NCBI GenBank assembly: GCA_965234475.1
Contig: OZ248397.1
Location: 806,001 to 870,000 of the forward strand
Direction of reading: 5' to 3'
Origin: Methylopumilus sp947499625
GTDB taxonomy: Bacteria; Pseudomonadota; Gammaproteobacteria; Burkholderiales; Methylophilaceae
Length of the DNA: 64,000 nt
Positions 52,466 to 62,185 of this stretch are shown here, piece by piece. A program made the translations under genes and the position numbers. Below the pieces are notes generated by a model. That model was not told the DNA's origin, did not search any database, and saw nothing but the letters and a program-made list of their open reading frames with translations. How positions within the stretch are numbered: the first letter of the stretch is position 1; every line of letters starts with the position of its first letter.

Positions 52466-54214
52466 TTGTCTTTTGAATCATTAAACCTCGACCCACAAAT
52501 CCTGCGTGCTTTAAGTAGCGTAGGTTATACAACCCCCACCCCCATTCAAGCCAAATCCATCCCTGTGATTATGGAAGGTCATGATCTCATGGCATCCGCA
52601 CAAACAGGTACCGGCAAAACAGCGGCATTTATTTTGCCGGCATTAAATTTACTTGCTACACCGCATCCCGTGAAGGATCGTGGTCCACGTATTTTGGTGT
52701 TAACCCCTACGCGTGAATTGGCAGCGCAAATTAATGAAGCCGCGCGCAAGTACGGTACATTTATAAAAGCTAAAACAACCAGTATCGTGGGCGGCATGCC
52801 TTACCCATTACAGAATAAATTATTGTCACAACCCTTGGATATTTTAATCGCGACACCTGGTCGACTCTTAGATCACATGGAACGCGGTCGTATTAATTTG
52901 TCACGCCTCCAAATGTTAGTATTAGACGAAGCAGATCGTATGCTTGATATGGGATTTATTCCAGACGTTAAAAAAATATGTGCAGCGATAAATACCAAAC
53001 ATCAAACCTTATTATTTTCAGCAACATTAGATGGTCAGATCAGTAAAATCGCCAAAGATCTTTTACACAATCCAAAAACGATTGAGATTTCTCACTCTAA
53101 AGAGAAACATGAAAATATTACACAGCACATGTATTTCGTGGATAACTTAAACCATAAAAATAAACTCCTTGAACATTTGCTCATACAACCGGGTGTGAAA
53201 CACACAATTATCTTTACCTCAACTAAACGTCACGCAGATTTATTAGCTGATGAACTTTATAACGCAGGACACAAAACAGGTGCGTTACATGGTGACATGA
53301 CACAAGGCGCTCGTAATCGAACACTCACTAAATTTAGACATAACGATATCAGTGTGTTAGTGGCAACCGATGTTGCAGCGCGGGGTATTGACGTCGATGG
53401 TATTTCACACGTGATCAATTACGATCTTCCTAAATTTGCAGAAGATTATGTCCACCGTATTGGCCGCACAGGCCGAGCCACAAAAGAAGGTGTTGCGATT
53501 TCTTTTGTGGCTCCCATGGATGGCAAAGCTCTCCGTGATATTGAAAAATATACAGGCCACAAAATTGATGCGAAAGTGATGGCAGGCTTTGAACCTAAAG
53601 TTCAATCACGTGATCAATTAGGTGAAGAAAGAAAATCTAAATCTCGTGGCGGAAAAAGAAGTTTCGGCGACAAGAAATCTTTTGCTGATAAAAAGCCCTA
53701 TGGCGATAAAAAATCCTTCGGTGACAGAAAACCTTTTGGCGAGAAAAAATCATTTGGTGATAGAAAACCAAGTGAACGAAAATCATTTGGTGACAAGAAA
53801 CCATTTGGAGATAGGCCATCTTTTGGAGACAAGAAATCCTTCGGAGATAAAAAACCATTTAGAAAAGAGTTTAGTTCGTCTGATGCACCTAGGCGAGATA
53901 GTGAACCTAAAACGCTAAGAAGCCCATTTGAGAAAAAAGCTACTGAAAAAAGATTGTTTGGAAAAACATCAGACAAAAAACCTAGCTTCAGTCGAGCAGA
54001 TTCTGATAAAAAATCATTTGGCGACAAAAAAACTTTTGGTGAAAAAAAATCATTTGGTGACAGAAAACCAAGTGACAGAAAAACAAGTGATCGAAAGCCA
54101 GCTACCAAACGTGAATCTGCGCCAAAAACGTTTGCTAAAAAGCCAACAACGATTAGAACATTTAGAGCCTCCGACTCAAAATCAGAACCTCCAAAACGTA
54201 AAGCGCGCGTTTAA
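52466..54214 (+). CDS. rhlE: DEAD-box RNA helicase RhlE
   Basis: About 582 residues from TTG 52466, chosen because AAGGAG lies 7 bases before it and the conserved start SFESLNLDPQILRAL begins there. Motifs: AQTGTGKTAAF (I), PTRELAAQ (Ia), VLDEADRMLDMGF (II), FSATL (III) and HRIGRTGRATKEG (VI). The last 190 residues are a basic repeat tail made of SFGDKKP/SFGDRKP units. RhlE remodels RNA in ribosome assembly and cold response. Confidence 0.93.
   Translation: MSFESLNLDPQILRALSSVGYTTPTPIQAKSIPVIMEGHDLMASAQTGTGKTAAFILPALNLLATPHPVKDRGPRILVLTPTRELAAQINEAARKYGTFIKAKTTSIVGGMPYPLQNKLLSQPLDILIATPGRLLDHMERGRINLSRLQMLVLDEADRMLDMGFIPDVKKICAAINTKHQTLLFSATLDGQISKIAKDLLHNPKTIEISHSKEKHENITQHMYFVDNLNHKNKLLEHLLIQPGVKHTIIFTSTKRHADLLADELYNAGHKTGALHGDMTQGARNRTLTKFRHNDISVLVATDVAARGIDVDGISHVINYDLPKFAEDYVHRIGRTGRATKEGVAISFVAPMDGKALRDIEKYTGHKIDAKVMAGFEPKVQSRDQLGEERKSKSRGGKRSFGDKKSFADKKPYGDKKSFGDRKPFGEKKSFGDRKPSERKSFGDKKPFGDRPSFGDKKSFGDKKPFRKEFSSSDAPRRDSEPKTLRSPFEKKATEKRLFGKTSDKKPSFSRADSDKKSFGDKKTFGEKKSFGDRKPSDRKTSDRKPATKRESAPKTFAKKPTTIRTFRASDSKSEPPKRKARV
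53655..54090 (+). repeat. degenerate tandem repeat coding the RhlE tail
   Basis: About 15 imperfect copies of a 12-24 base unit encoding SFGDKK/PFGDRK-type hexapeptides, split in two blocks around a less repetitive stretch at 53870-54000. Copies could vary in number by slippage. The tail is basic and disordered. Confidence 0.7.
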
Positions 54215-54219
54215 AATAA

Positions 54220-54630
54220 TTATTGATTTCGCATGAAATCAGCGATGGGATAAAGCGCATTCAAAAGCGCTTTTATTTTTTCCTCTTCCATCTTTAAATT
54301 AAGCAACCCCTTCGTCATACAATAAATCCATTGATCACGCTCCTCTTCGCCTATCTTAAATGGCAAATGACGACGTCTTAAGAAGGGATGTCCATACCGC
54401 TCAATATAAAGTTGCGGCCCACCTGTCCATCCTGTTAAAAACATAAAGAGTTTTTCACGCGAAGACGTTAAATCTTCAGGATGCATAAGACGAATGGTTT
54501 TGGCTTTTTCATCACTATCCATCACATCATAAAAGGCTTCGACGATTTCGCGAATTTTGTGCGTAGCTTCTGGCTCACCGCCTAATAAATCGTAATGTGA
54601 TTGAGGGTTTGACGCTGAGGTTTCAGACAT
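54220..54630 (-). CDS. group II truncated haemoglobin
   Basis: 136 residues. YDLLGGEPEATHKIREIVEAFYDVM (start YDLLGGEPEATHKI), then LFMFLTGWTGGPQLY and HPFLRRRHLPFKIG contain the family's GWTGGP and proximal His-region motifs; WIYCMTKGL follows. Group II trHbs bind oxygen or NO, in proteobacteria often linked to redox stress. It is convergent with rhlE, with five bases between stops, and six bases downstream of purT. Confidence 0.92.
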   Translation of the reverse strand: MSETSASNPQSHYDLLGGEPEATHKIREIVEAFYDVMDSDEKAKTIRLMHPEDLTSSREKLFMFLTGWTGGPQLYIERYGHPFLRRRHLPFKIGEEERDQWIYCMTKGLLNLKMEEEKIKALLNALYPIADFMRNQ

Positions 54631-54636
54631 TAAAAA

Positions 54637-55833
54637 TTAAACGGATGTTTTAACGAGGGATGCTACTTTTTGGGCTCTAACTCTTGCTTCACTCACATCA
54701 TCTGCAGAGGCTAAAGCAACCCCCATGCGACGACGTTTAAATGAAGTGGGTTTACCAAATAATCTTAGATCAGATTCTGGAACGGTTAAGGCTTTATCAA
54801 TGTTTTCAAAATGAATACCATCTGCATCGTGGTTGCCATAAATGACAGCGCTTGCAGACGGACGAGTTAAAGTTATATTCACTGGCAAACCTAAAATGGC
54901 ACGTGCGTGGAGTTCAAATTCATTCTGACGTTGGCTTGCCATGGTGACCATGCCCGTGTCATGCGGTCTTGGGCTTACTTCTGAAAACCATACTTGATCA
55001 TGTTTCACAAAAAGCTCGACACCAAATAAACCTAAACCCCCTAAGGCATCCGTAATTTTTTTAGCAATCTCACGTGCTTTTGTTAATGCCACTTCGTGCA
55101 TGAGTTGTGGCTGCCAGCTCTCCACATAGTCCCCCTGCTCTTGTTTGTGTCCAATGGGTTCACAGAAATAAGTTTCAATGCCACCCTTTTCATTTTTGGC
55201 ACGAACTGTCAATAATGTAATTTCATAATCAAAATCAATTTGACCCTCCACAATGACGACACCCTTATTGACGCGTCCAGCAGAAGCTGCATAATCCCAA
55301 GCATCTTTGACTTTGGAAGCCTCTGTAATTCTCGATTGTCCTTTACCAGAAGACGACATCGTGGGTTTTACAAAACATGGATAACCAATCCCACTATCAA
55401 TGGCCTTTTGTAATTCTTCTAAACTTTTAGCAAACGCAAAGGGAGAAGTAGGGAGTTTTAATTGATTCGCAGCTAAATCACGAATGCCTTCACGATTCAT
55501 GGTGAGTTGCACCGCATTAACAGTCGGAATAATAATCGCGTCTCCACTCTTTTCAATTTGAGCTAACACGTCAGTATTAATCGCTTCGATTTCAGGGACG
55601 ATGTAATGGGGGTTTTCAGATTTAACTAGATTTAGGAGGGCTTCACTATCGGTCATGTCGATTACATGGGATCGATGCGCAACCTGATGCCCTGGTGCAT
55701 TTTCATAACGGTCTACCGCAATCACTTCCACACCTAAACGCTGCAAAGCAATAATCACTTCTTTACCGAGTTCGCCGCTTCCGAGAAGCATGACACGTAT
55801 GGCATGCGGCGTTAAAGGAGTTCCAATCTTCAT
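54637..55833 (-). CDS. purT: phosphoribosylglycinamide formyltransferase 2 (formate-dependent)
   Basis: About 398 residues; an ATG 12 bases upstream is possible but the family starts like MKIGTPLTPHAIRVMLLG. VMLLGSGELGKE opens the ATP-grasp fold, with a TMSSSGKGQSR loop and EVSPRPHDTGMVT. PurT makes formyl-GAR from formate and ATP, a folate-independent step of purine synthesis. It probably forms an operon with the haemoglobin gene downstream. Confidence 0.95.
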   Translation of the reverse strand: MKIGTPLTPHAIRVMLLGSGELGKEVIIALQRLGVEVIAVDRYENAPGHQVAHRSHVIDMTDSEALLNLVKSENPHYIVPEIEAINTDVLAQIEKSGDAIIIPTVNAVQLTMNREGIRDLAANQLKLPTSPFAFAKSLEELQKAIDSGIGYPCFVKPTMSSSGKGQSRITEASKVKDAWDYAASAGRVNKGVVIVEGQIDFDYEITLLTVRAKNEKGGIETYFCEPIGHKQEQGDYVESWQPQLMHEVALTKAREIAKKITDALGGLGLFGVELFVKHDQVWFSEVSPRPHDTGMVTMASQRQNEFELHARAILGLPVNITLTRPSASAVIYGNHDADGIHFENIDKALTVPESDLRLFGKPTSFKRRRMGVALASADDVSEARVRAQKVASLVKTSV

Positions 55834-55916
55834 AGCTAAAATCATATCATGAGGAAAAGGTATCCGATTAGTTTCTTACTTAAAAAAGTAACCTAAAAAA
55901 GAGTTGCTTAAAAATT

Positions 55917-56558
55917 CTAATTTTTAATGACGCCAGTTTTAATGGCATAGCGAATGAGTTCCACGGCAGTATTGATATTTAATTTTTGTTTAATCATGGT
56001 CTGATAATTCGATACCGTTTTGGAGCTTATATTAAGTGTTGCGGCAATCGCATCAATCTCAAGTCCTTCCGCTAATAATCGAAAGATTTCAAACTCACGC
56101 GCAGAAAGTTCATCAATCGGATCTTCTGTCCCTGAAATCGATTGCATAGCCATCTTTTTAGCAATCTCATCACTTAAGAAGATCTCGCCTCTCGCAACCA
56201 TTTGAATAGATTTCACTAGGTCATCGCCTAGCGTATTTTTAATAAGATAGCCCTTCGCTCCTAATTTTAAGGCCTGATTCGCAAATGATAAATCCTCATG
56301 CATAGATAATACTAAAATCCGGGCACGCTCATGACGCATCAAAATACGTCGTATCGACTCCAATCCACCCATCCCTGGCATGGATAAATCCATTACCATC
56401 ACATCAGGCTTTAATTCTCCAAATATCTTGTAGGCTTTCTCCCCGCTCTCCGCTTCGCCGATCACTTCAAATAAAGTTTCTTGCTCGAGAAGACGTCTTA
56501 CACCAGCTCTGACCACTGCATGATCATCCACTAAAACAATCGTCACTTTTTGACTCAT
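55917..56558 (-). CDS. NarL/FixJ-type response regulator
   Basis: 213 residues. The receiver domain has acids DD at 11-12, phosphoacceptor D57 in VMVMDLSMPG and the KGYLIK loop. The C-terminal LuxR helix-turn-helix reads EIDAIAATLNISSKTVSNY. It is one base from the end of the sensor kinase gene, so they form a pair. It resembles UvrY/UhpA-type regulators; the target genes are unknown, although a TonB receptor lies upstream of the kinase. Confidence 0.92.
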   Translation of the reverse strand: MSQKVTIVLVDDHAVVRAGVRRLLEQETLFEVIGEAESGEKAYKIFGELKPDVMVMDLSMPGMGGLESIRRILMRHERARILVLSMHEDLSFANQALKLGAKGYLIKNTLGDDLVKSIQMVARGEIFLSDEIAKKMAMQSISGTEDPIDELSAREFEIFRLLAEGLEIDAIAATLNISSKTVSNYQTMIKQKLNINTAVELIRYAIKTGVIKN

Positions 56559-57920
56559 TTATTTTGGTATTCTTTTTAAAGGTAGTTGAATGTCAAGACT
56601 CACTCCTTGGTGCACTTCACTCTTAATTTTTATAGAGCCATTAACTTCATGAATGCGCTCACGCATGCCAGATAAGCCAAAGCCATCTCGATGTGATTTC
56701 TTGAATCCCACTCCATCGTCTTGCACATGTATATCAATCATTTTGGAAGATACATTTTTTTTGAAGAACTGAATCTTTATATCCACGTGTTTAGCTTTCG
56801 CGTGTCTAGAAATATTGGTTAAACATTCTTGAATAATACGATAGGTCGTAATAGAGAGGGTCTCATTGATCCTTGGTAAACCTTTTAGATCAACTTGATA
56901 GTCTAGCCTGATTTTAGGATGTCTTAATTTCCACGAACGGATTAAGTCAATCAAACCTTCTTCTAAACCTAACTCATTTAATACGCCTAGTTTTAATTGA
57001 TTAAGCATACCACCCACAAGATTCATGAGATGCTTCGATAGATCAGAAATAGCATGCGCTGATGGTTTAATCTTTGGGTATTCTTTAGTGGCTAAATTTT
57101 TTAACACAGCCGCATCAGCGTGAATAGCCGTTAAAGACTGTCCAAATTCATCATGGAGATCGCGCGCTAAACTTTTTTTCTCTTCCTCTTGAACACGAAT
57201 TAACTTTTGTGAGAGCTTATGGTTTTGTTCAATACTTAATCTTAAAGTTTTCACCATATGATTAAATTTTGAACTAATCACAGATAGCTCTGGTGTTTTT
57301 AAGTCAGGCATTTTAACTTTCAGGTTCCCTAATTCTAATTGAGTTAAGGCATGTAAAATAAATTCCACAGGACTTAAAGCACGAAATACAATCCATGCCA
57401 CCAAAATATTCGTTAAGATAAAGAAGGTTCCTGCTAAATAAAAAATACCTGTAAGTTGATTCCATATCTCTCCAAATTCATAACTCGGATCAGGGGTAAT
57501 AATAATCGTACCCTTCGGCTCTCCTAATATCTCAACAGGTAAGCGCTTCGGTTGCCATGGATCAGAAATGAGCCCCATAAAATTCACAAACCAAGGTGGA
57601 GCTTGATCCATTGTTTGTGTTCTAGTGTCCGAAATATTACTCTCGATCAACTTACCCTCTAAATTATAAAACTCAATCTTAAGATGTCGCATATGGACCA
57701 AAGTCTGAAGATTGAGAGGTTTATATTCGCTCTCAATTGAATAGTATTTAGGATTTTTTAACACTCCAATTTCAAATAAATACAATGTGAGTTTTTCGGA
57801 GGAAGCAACCTCTGCGTGGACATTTTTTTTGGCCATATCGATTGCTAAAATCGATCCTAAAACTAATATCAGAAGTAATACCGCATTGATAATTAAAATA
57901 AGACGAAGCTTTAAGCTCAA
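56559..57920 (-). CDS. HisKA_3-type sensor histidine kinase
   Basis: 453 residues. A membrane helix at about 8-28, a periplasmic domain of about 125 residues, a second helix near 157-178, a HAMP region, then the HisKA_3 motif LARDLHDEFGQ with phosphorylated H256, and a catalytic domain with RIIQECLTNISRHAKAK and DDGVGF. NarX/UhpB-like. The signal is unknown. The response regulator follows after one base. The gene starts 220 bases from the TonB receptor stop. Confidence 0.92.
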   Translation of the reverse strand: MSLKLRLILIINAVLLLILVLGSILAIDMAKKNVHAEVASSEKLTLYLFEIGVLKNPKYYSIESEYKPLNLQTLVHMRHLKIEFYNLEGKLIESNISDTRTQTMDQAPPWFVNFMGLISDPWQPKRLPVEILGEPKGTIIITPDPSYEFGEIWNQLTGIFYLAGTFFILTNILVAWIVFRALSPVEFILHALTQLELGNLKVKMPDLKTPELSVISSKFNHMVKTLRLSIEQNHKLSQKLIRVQEEEKKSLARDLHDEFGQSLTAIHADAAVLKNLATKEYPKIKPSAHAISDLSKHLMNLVGGMLNQLKLGVLNELGLEEGLIDLIRSWKLRHPKIRLDYQVDLKGLPRINETLSITTYRIIQECLTNISRHAKAKHVDIKIQFFKKNVSSKMIDIHVQDDGVGFKKSHRDGFGLSGMRERIHEVNGSIKIKSEVHQGVSLDIQLPLKRIPK

Positions 57921-58140
57921 AGGTAATTCCTTCTTTTTTTAGTGGCTATTGTGTCGCACATTTATTAAAAGCATATCAGGAAAACTTTCTAAATAATTTA
58001 TGAAAAATTTATATTGGCTAATTTTGAGGTGCCAAACATTGGGACGTTTTATTACTTTTTAAGAATCAATGGTAAATAAAAGTCTTTCATAAATAAAAAA
58101 AGGGCTTCAAAGCCCCTTTTTTATTTTTTCCTCTTAAAAA
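57921..58140. other. intergenic region before the kinase operon
   Basis: 220 bases between the TonB receptor stop and kinase start. It holds the receptor terminator and, closer to the kinase, AT-rich sequence that may contain its promoter; no clear -35/-10 pair stands out. Confidence 0.4.
58095..58122 (-). terminator. intrinsic terminator of the TonB receptor gene
   Basis: GGGGCTTTGAAGCCC hairpin flanked by A and T runs on both sides, about 18 bases after the receptor stop. It can work in both directions. Confidence 0.8.
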
Positions 58141-60582
58141 CTACTTTGCTTCTGGTGCGCCACCAAATTCATAACGCATGCCAATCCATGCTGCACGCGG
58201 AGCGCCTGGAATCACACCTCTGGATTTAATTTCTTCGCCATAAGCGCCACTCGCATCAAACATAGTCTCAGCTAGGCGACCAGCTATATAGTAATCGTGA
58301 TCAAAGATATTCACAGCTTTAGCAAACGCTTTCCAACCGCCACCAAAATTATACTGAGAGTCGAGATTGACCACAGTATAGTCTTTGATTTTTCCTGAGC
58401 CGCAAGCTGCATCGTTTTCTCTTAAACTTCCACTATTTAAGCAAGCGGCTGTATTTGCTTGGTGCTGATTATTTTCGTTACCCATCACATACTGATCAGA
58501 AAAATAAACCACATTCGAACCGATTGACCACTTCGGTGTGACATCATATTGCGCCCTCGCCTTAAGCTGATGCTCAGGGATACTTGGCATTCTATTACCT
58601 TTCTTTACCTCAATAACGTTATCAATAGCTGAAGAGTTTGATCCGCTTAGCAAGTTGAAATCACTATCATATGTAGCTCGAATATAACTATAGCTTGAAC
58701 TCCATTTAAAGCGATCAAGCTGACCGCTCAATCCTAAATCTAAGCCCTGTCTCTGAGTTCTGCCTACATTAGAGTAAAAACCTCGAGAAGTGGATCCATC
58801 TACCCTTATAAACTGAATGTCTTGATGGTTCATCGCCTGATAAATAGAGGCATTCCATTTAACTTCATCTGAAAGTGAGCCTCGGGCACCAATGTCATAG
58901 GTCTTCGCTACCACTTGTTTCAAAGGAGGATCATCCGCCATCGCTGAGGGAAGTAAGCAACCTACAGCAGGATTCGAACAACCGACTTCAATCGATGTGG
59001 GTGCGCGACTTGATTCGCTATAGGTAGCAAATATAGATAATTTATCTGTCGGTGTGTGAGTAATACCAATCGTTGGATTTAGACGTTTATAGTCATCTGT
59101 CGCTGTTAATGACCTTTCGTTCGCGGCTGAATGAGGGCCTCTCAAGATATCATTATTGTCTACCTTGGTATGGTTATATCGAGCGCCCGCGTTCAAATGC
59201 CATTTATCATTTAATGAGAGGGTATCAGTCGCGAATAAACTCGCTGTCCATTGTTTTCCTGTGAGACCTACATTTTGCTTTTGAGGGAGTACGCTGCTAC
59301 CTGTAAATATTGGTTCCCGAGAAGCATCGAAAACTGTATTACTTGCCGCAGCTCCGTTAACCGTTATAGTACCTTCACTTTCATCAGAAATATTTACAAG
59401 TTCATTTTGCCTAAATCTAATGAGACTATAGTCAAAGCCTGAGCCCAGAATAAACTGGTTCTTCATACCCATAAAGTCTTGATTAAAGGTAATCTGCCCC
59501 GAAAGTCCATAATTATACTGTTTCGTGTGTGAAGTATTGAGCACAGAACCTTTGAGTTCACATTCATCCTCGCCAGGATCAGCAGCGCAAGTTATTAGAT
59601 TGCCATAAGTATCATTAGGCTGACCATCTTCTTGATCTGACTCATATAAATCGCCATTTTTAGTATGACGATTGGATTTTCTCCAATAGGTATTTCCTGA
59701 GAGCATCACGTCATTATTGATCCAATGTGAGCCATTCAAAGCCAAGTGGTGATAATAGTTATTGGTCCAATCGGGTCTTGTTTGGATTTGATCACGATCC
59801 CCGGATAGCATATGCTCAGGCGTAAATCCATTACCAATGAGTTTATTGTCTGTGCCGATGTAACTTAGATCAAGTTTTGTTTTTTCACTTTGCCAACCCG
59901 TTTTAGCAAAAGTTTGATTTAAGTGGCTAGGTGAAAATTGACGCCACCCGTCTTCTTTAGTTGTTTGATGACCAATATAGAAATCCATTGAACCGTCTTT
60001 AGAAACGCCGCCATATTCAACCAATGCACGCTGGCGATTCCAAGAGCCATATTCAGCTTCAATGCCAACACCCTGAGCCTGACGTCCGCTTTTTGTTTGA
60101 ATTGCAATCGCACCGCCTAAGGTATTTAAACCGTACATTGGATTAGAGCCAGGCACTAATTGCATGCCACCAATCGCAAAATTAGGGATTTTGTCCCAAA
60201 GTGTTACATCACCAAAGGGCTCATTCACTCTCACACCATCCACAAAAGTCGACATACCTTGAGGCATGCCTAATAAAGGTGAAGCAGAATAGCCTCTAAA
60301 AGTTATTTCTGGTTGCCATGGATTGCCACCCATTTCAGTGACAGAAACGCTTTGTAAATTGTTGCTCATATAATCCGCTAAAGTCACACCTGATTGTGCA
60401 TTGATCGCTTTAGGCGTTGCAATTTGGATATTTGCAGGAATAATGTTGAGTGGCAAGCCAAGGGAAGGCAATGGTGTTGCGCTGTATACATTAATAGTGC
60501 TTGTCGTTAATTTTTCAGCTGCGCCAAGTGATACTGATGAAGCAAGGGCTAAAGCAACGATTGCAGATAATTTGAGTTTCAT
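58141..60582 (-). CDS. TonB-dependent outer membrane receptor
   Basis: 813 residues with signal peptide at 1-21 (LALASSVSLGAA). The plug domain contains TFRGYSASPLLGMPQGM (in two parts TFRGYSASP and GMPQGMSTFVDGVRVNEPF) and LGGAIAIQTKSG. The 22-stranded barrel follows, ending in a C-terminal aromatic-like strand, MRYEFGG. It resembles FecA/Fiu-type and related receptors without a signalling extension. The ligand is unknown; iron complexes or another metal-bound nutrient is likely. It lies upstream of a two-component system. Confidence 0.92.
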   Translation of the reverse strand: MKLKLSAIVALALASSVSLGAAEKLTTSTINVYSATPLPSLGLPLNIIPANIQIATPKAINAQSGVTLADYMSNNLQSVSVTEMGGNPWQPEITFRGYSASPLLGMPQGMSTFVDGVRVNEPFGDVTLWDKIPNFAIGGMQLVPGSNPMYGLNTLGGAIAIQTKSGRQAQGVGIEAEYGSWNRQRALVEYGGVSKDGSMDFYIGHQTTKEDGWRQFSPSHLNQTFAKTGWQSEKTKLDLSYIGTDNKLIGNGFTPEHMLSGDRDQIQTRPDWTNNYYHHLALNGSHWINNDVMLSGNTYWRKSNRHTKNGDLYESDQEDGQPNDTYGNLITCAADPGEDECELKGSVLNTSHTKQYNYGLSGQITFNQDFMGMKNQFILGSGFDYSLIRFRQNELVNISDESEGTITVNGAAASNTVFDASREPIFTGSSVLPQKQNVGLTGKQWTASLFATDTLSLNDKWHLNAGARYNHTKVDNNDILRGPHSAANERSLTATDDYKRLNPTIGITHTPTDKLSIFATYSESSRAPTSIEVGCSNPAVGCLLPSAMADDPPLKQVVAKTYDIGARGSLSDEVKWNASIYQAMNHQDIQFIRVDGSTSRGFYSNVGRTQRQGLDLGLSGQLDRFKWSSSYSYIRATYDSDFNLLSGSNSSAIDNVIEVKKGNRMPSIPEHQLKARAQYDVTPKWSIGSNVVYFSDQYVMGNENNQHQANTAACLNSGSLRENDAACGSGKIKDYTVVNLDSQYNFGGGWKAFAKAVNIFDHDYYIAGRLAETMFDASGAYGEEIKSRGVIPGAPRAAWIGMRYEFGGAPEAK

Positions 60583-60796
60583 TGTTTAAATACAAACATA
60601 TTAAAGATGACGCAACTTTAATAAGATTCCTGATAAATTTCAATATCTTAGGAGCTTAAAATGGTTAGGAAAACTTCCCGAAGAAAGCCCCCGCATTTCA
60701 CGTAAAAATTATCATAAAAATCAATAAGTTGATGCATAATTTAAAATGCCCACTATGAGTGAATTTTGTTGTAAGAAAACAACGATTTTTATACAG
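60583..60796. other. intergenic region upstream of the TonB receptor
   Basis: 214 bases between tilS stop and receptor start. AT-rich, with possible promoter words for the receptor. A weak Fur-box-like stretch near 60705 is too poor to call. No terminator hairpin for tilS found. Confidence 0.4.
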
Positions 60797-62185
60797 CTAA
60801 ACAATTACTTCCAAACCAAGCTCTTTCGCCTTAGTTTGAAACTTAATATCGATACCAAAATTTGGAACAAAGGCCAAATCGTCACCTACAAAAATTAAAG
60901 GTAAAAATTCCCTCTCCCAGGGGGGCAAATCAGATTCTTGTAAAAGCTGTTTAATTTTTTTCGTGGGCCTTTTTGAATCCGGTTTAAAAAATTCACCGCC
61001 TTGCCGATTTCTAATTTTTAATTTTTGATCTCTCAAAAATTTTAAATTGATACCTCTACCTTTTACTTTTTTAAATGTTAATTTTTGCCCGTTAGGCAAA
61101 ATAATTTCTGATTCACCCGCCCATATCCTTTCATAATTTTTTTCATGTTTTTGTTTTTTTGCAACGATATAAATCTCATCTCTATAGCGACGAATTTCAT
61201 CATTATTTGAGAGATGAATTTTTATTGTCGCATCATTTTTTGCCGTTAAAACTTGTCTTAAAAGTTCATCTAAGAGATCTTTAGATGGCATCATTTGACC
61301 ATTCATTTCAAGCCAAAACCGTAGGACATTTTTAGCTCTATAATTGGATAATTTATCTAAAGTTTTTACTTTAAGTTTATGTTTATAATTATTTGATTTT
61401 AAATAACTTTTTAAATCAATTTCAGCCAAATCATCGAGTAAATATTGCGCTTCTGCCAAATGGGAAGTAGACCTAGAAATCACTTTAATAATATAACTAA
61501 ACCTATTCTTTAATATAGGTAAAACTTTAGACCTTATGAAATTTCGATCAAAATCAATATTCTGATTACTTTCGTCCTCAATCCACTTTAATTGGTGCTT
61601 TTTGGCATAGCTTTCAATGTCAGTTCTTGAGGTGTTTAGGAGTGGTCTCCATAAGCGTCGGCTATCATCAAAATGCGCCATGGATGACAAACCTTTCACC
61701 CCTGCTCCACGGATTAATTGAAGTAAAAATGTCTCAGCTTGGTCATCTTCATGATGTGCTAAAACGACTAAATCTGTTTTGGATTGGAGGATTTTTTCAT
61801 AGCGAAGTCGCCTTGCCTCCCCCTCAATGCCGAGGGGCTTTTTTTGAGGTAATTTGATGTAATGCACATCCAATGGCACTGATAGTTTTGTGCATAATTT
61901 CTCACAAAACTTGACCCACTTATCTGCATTTTTACTCAAACCATGATGTACATGGCTGGCTTTTAAAGTGAAATTTTGTCTCTTTTGAAGTTGATGTAAG
62001 AGGTATAAAAGTACCACTGAATCAACACCGCCACTTAAAGCCACCGTCATCGATTTAATTTTTTTGTGCGACACCGATAAAGATACAAAACCCTTCTCGA
62101 CTATATCGAGTAAGGATAGTGGTTTGGTTTTTTTGGGGGTGGAAGCTGAAACTTTATTACTTAGCGGTTTCTTTGAACTTGCCAT
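60797..62185 (-). CDS. tilS: tRNA(Ile)-lysidine synthase
   Basis: 462 residues. The PP-loop reads ALSGGVDSVVLLYLL, followed by LAHHEDDQAETFLLQL and RGAGVKGLSSM. C-terminal TilS domain ends with a segment FVPNFGIDIKF. TilS converts C34 of the CAU-anticodon Ile tRNA to lysidine. It overlaps accA by 29 bases on the same strand, a tight coupling. It has a Lys-rich N-terminal extension of about 40 residues. Confidence 0.94.
   Translation of the reverse strand: MASSKKPLSNKVSASTPKKTKPLSLLDIVEKGFVSLSVSHKKIKSMTVALSGGVDSVVLLYLLHQLQKRQNFTLKASHVHHGLSKNADKWVKFCEKLCTKLSVPLDVHYIKLPQKKPLGIEGEARRLRYEKILQSKTDLVVLAHHEDDQAETFLLQLIRGAGVKGLSSMAHFDDSRRLWRPLLNTSRTDIESYAKKHQLKWIEDESNQNIDFDRNFIRSKVLPILKNRFSYIIKVISRSTSHLAEAQYLLDDLAEIDLKSYLKSNNYKHKLKVKTLDKLSNYRAKNVLRFWLEMNGQMMPSKDLLDELLRQVLTAKNDATIKIHLSNNDEIRRYRDEIYIVAKKQKHEKNYERIWAGESEIILPNGQKLTFKKVKGRGINLKFLRDQKLKIRNRQGGEFFKPDSKRPTKKIKQLLQESDLPPWEREFLPLIFVGDDLAFVPNFGIDIKFQTKAKELGLEVIV

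Noticed and set aside
53637..54236. Several long overlapping frames on both strands of the RhlE tail
   Set aside because: They are shadows of the repetitive coding sequence.
60695..60725. Fur-box-like AT-rich stretch before the TonB receptor
   Set aside because: Too few matches to the GATAAT-based consensus and no symmetry.
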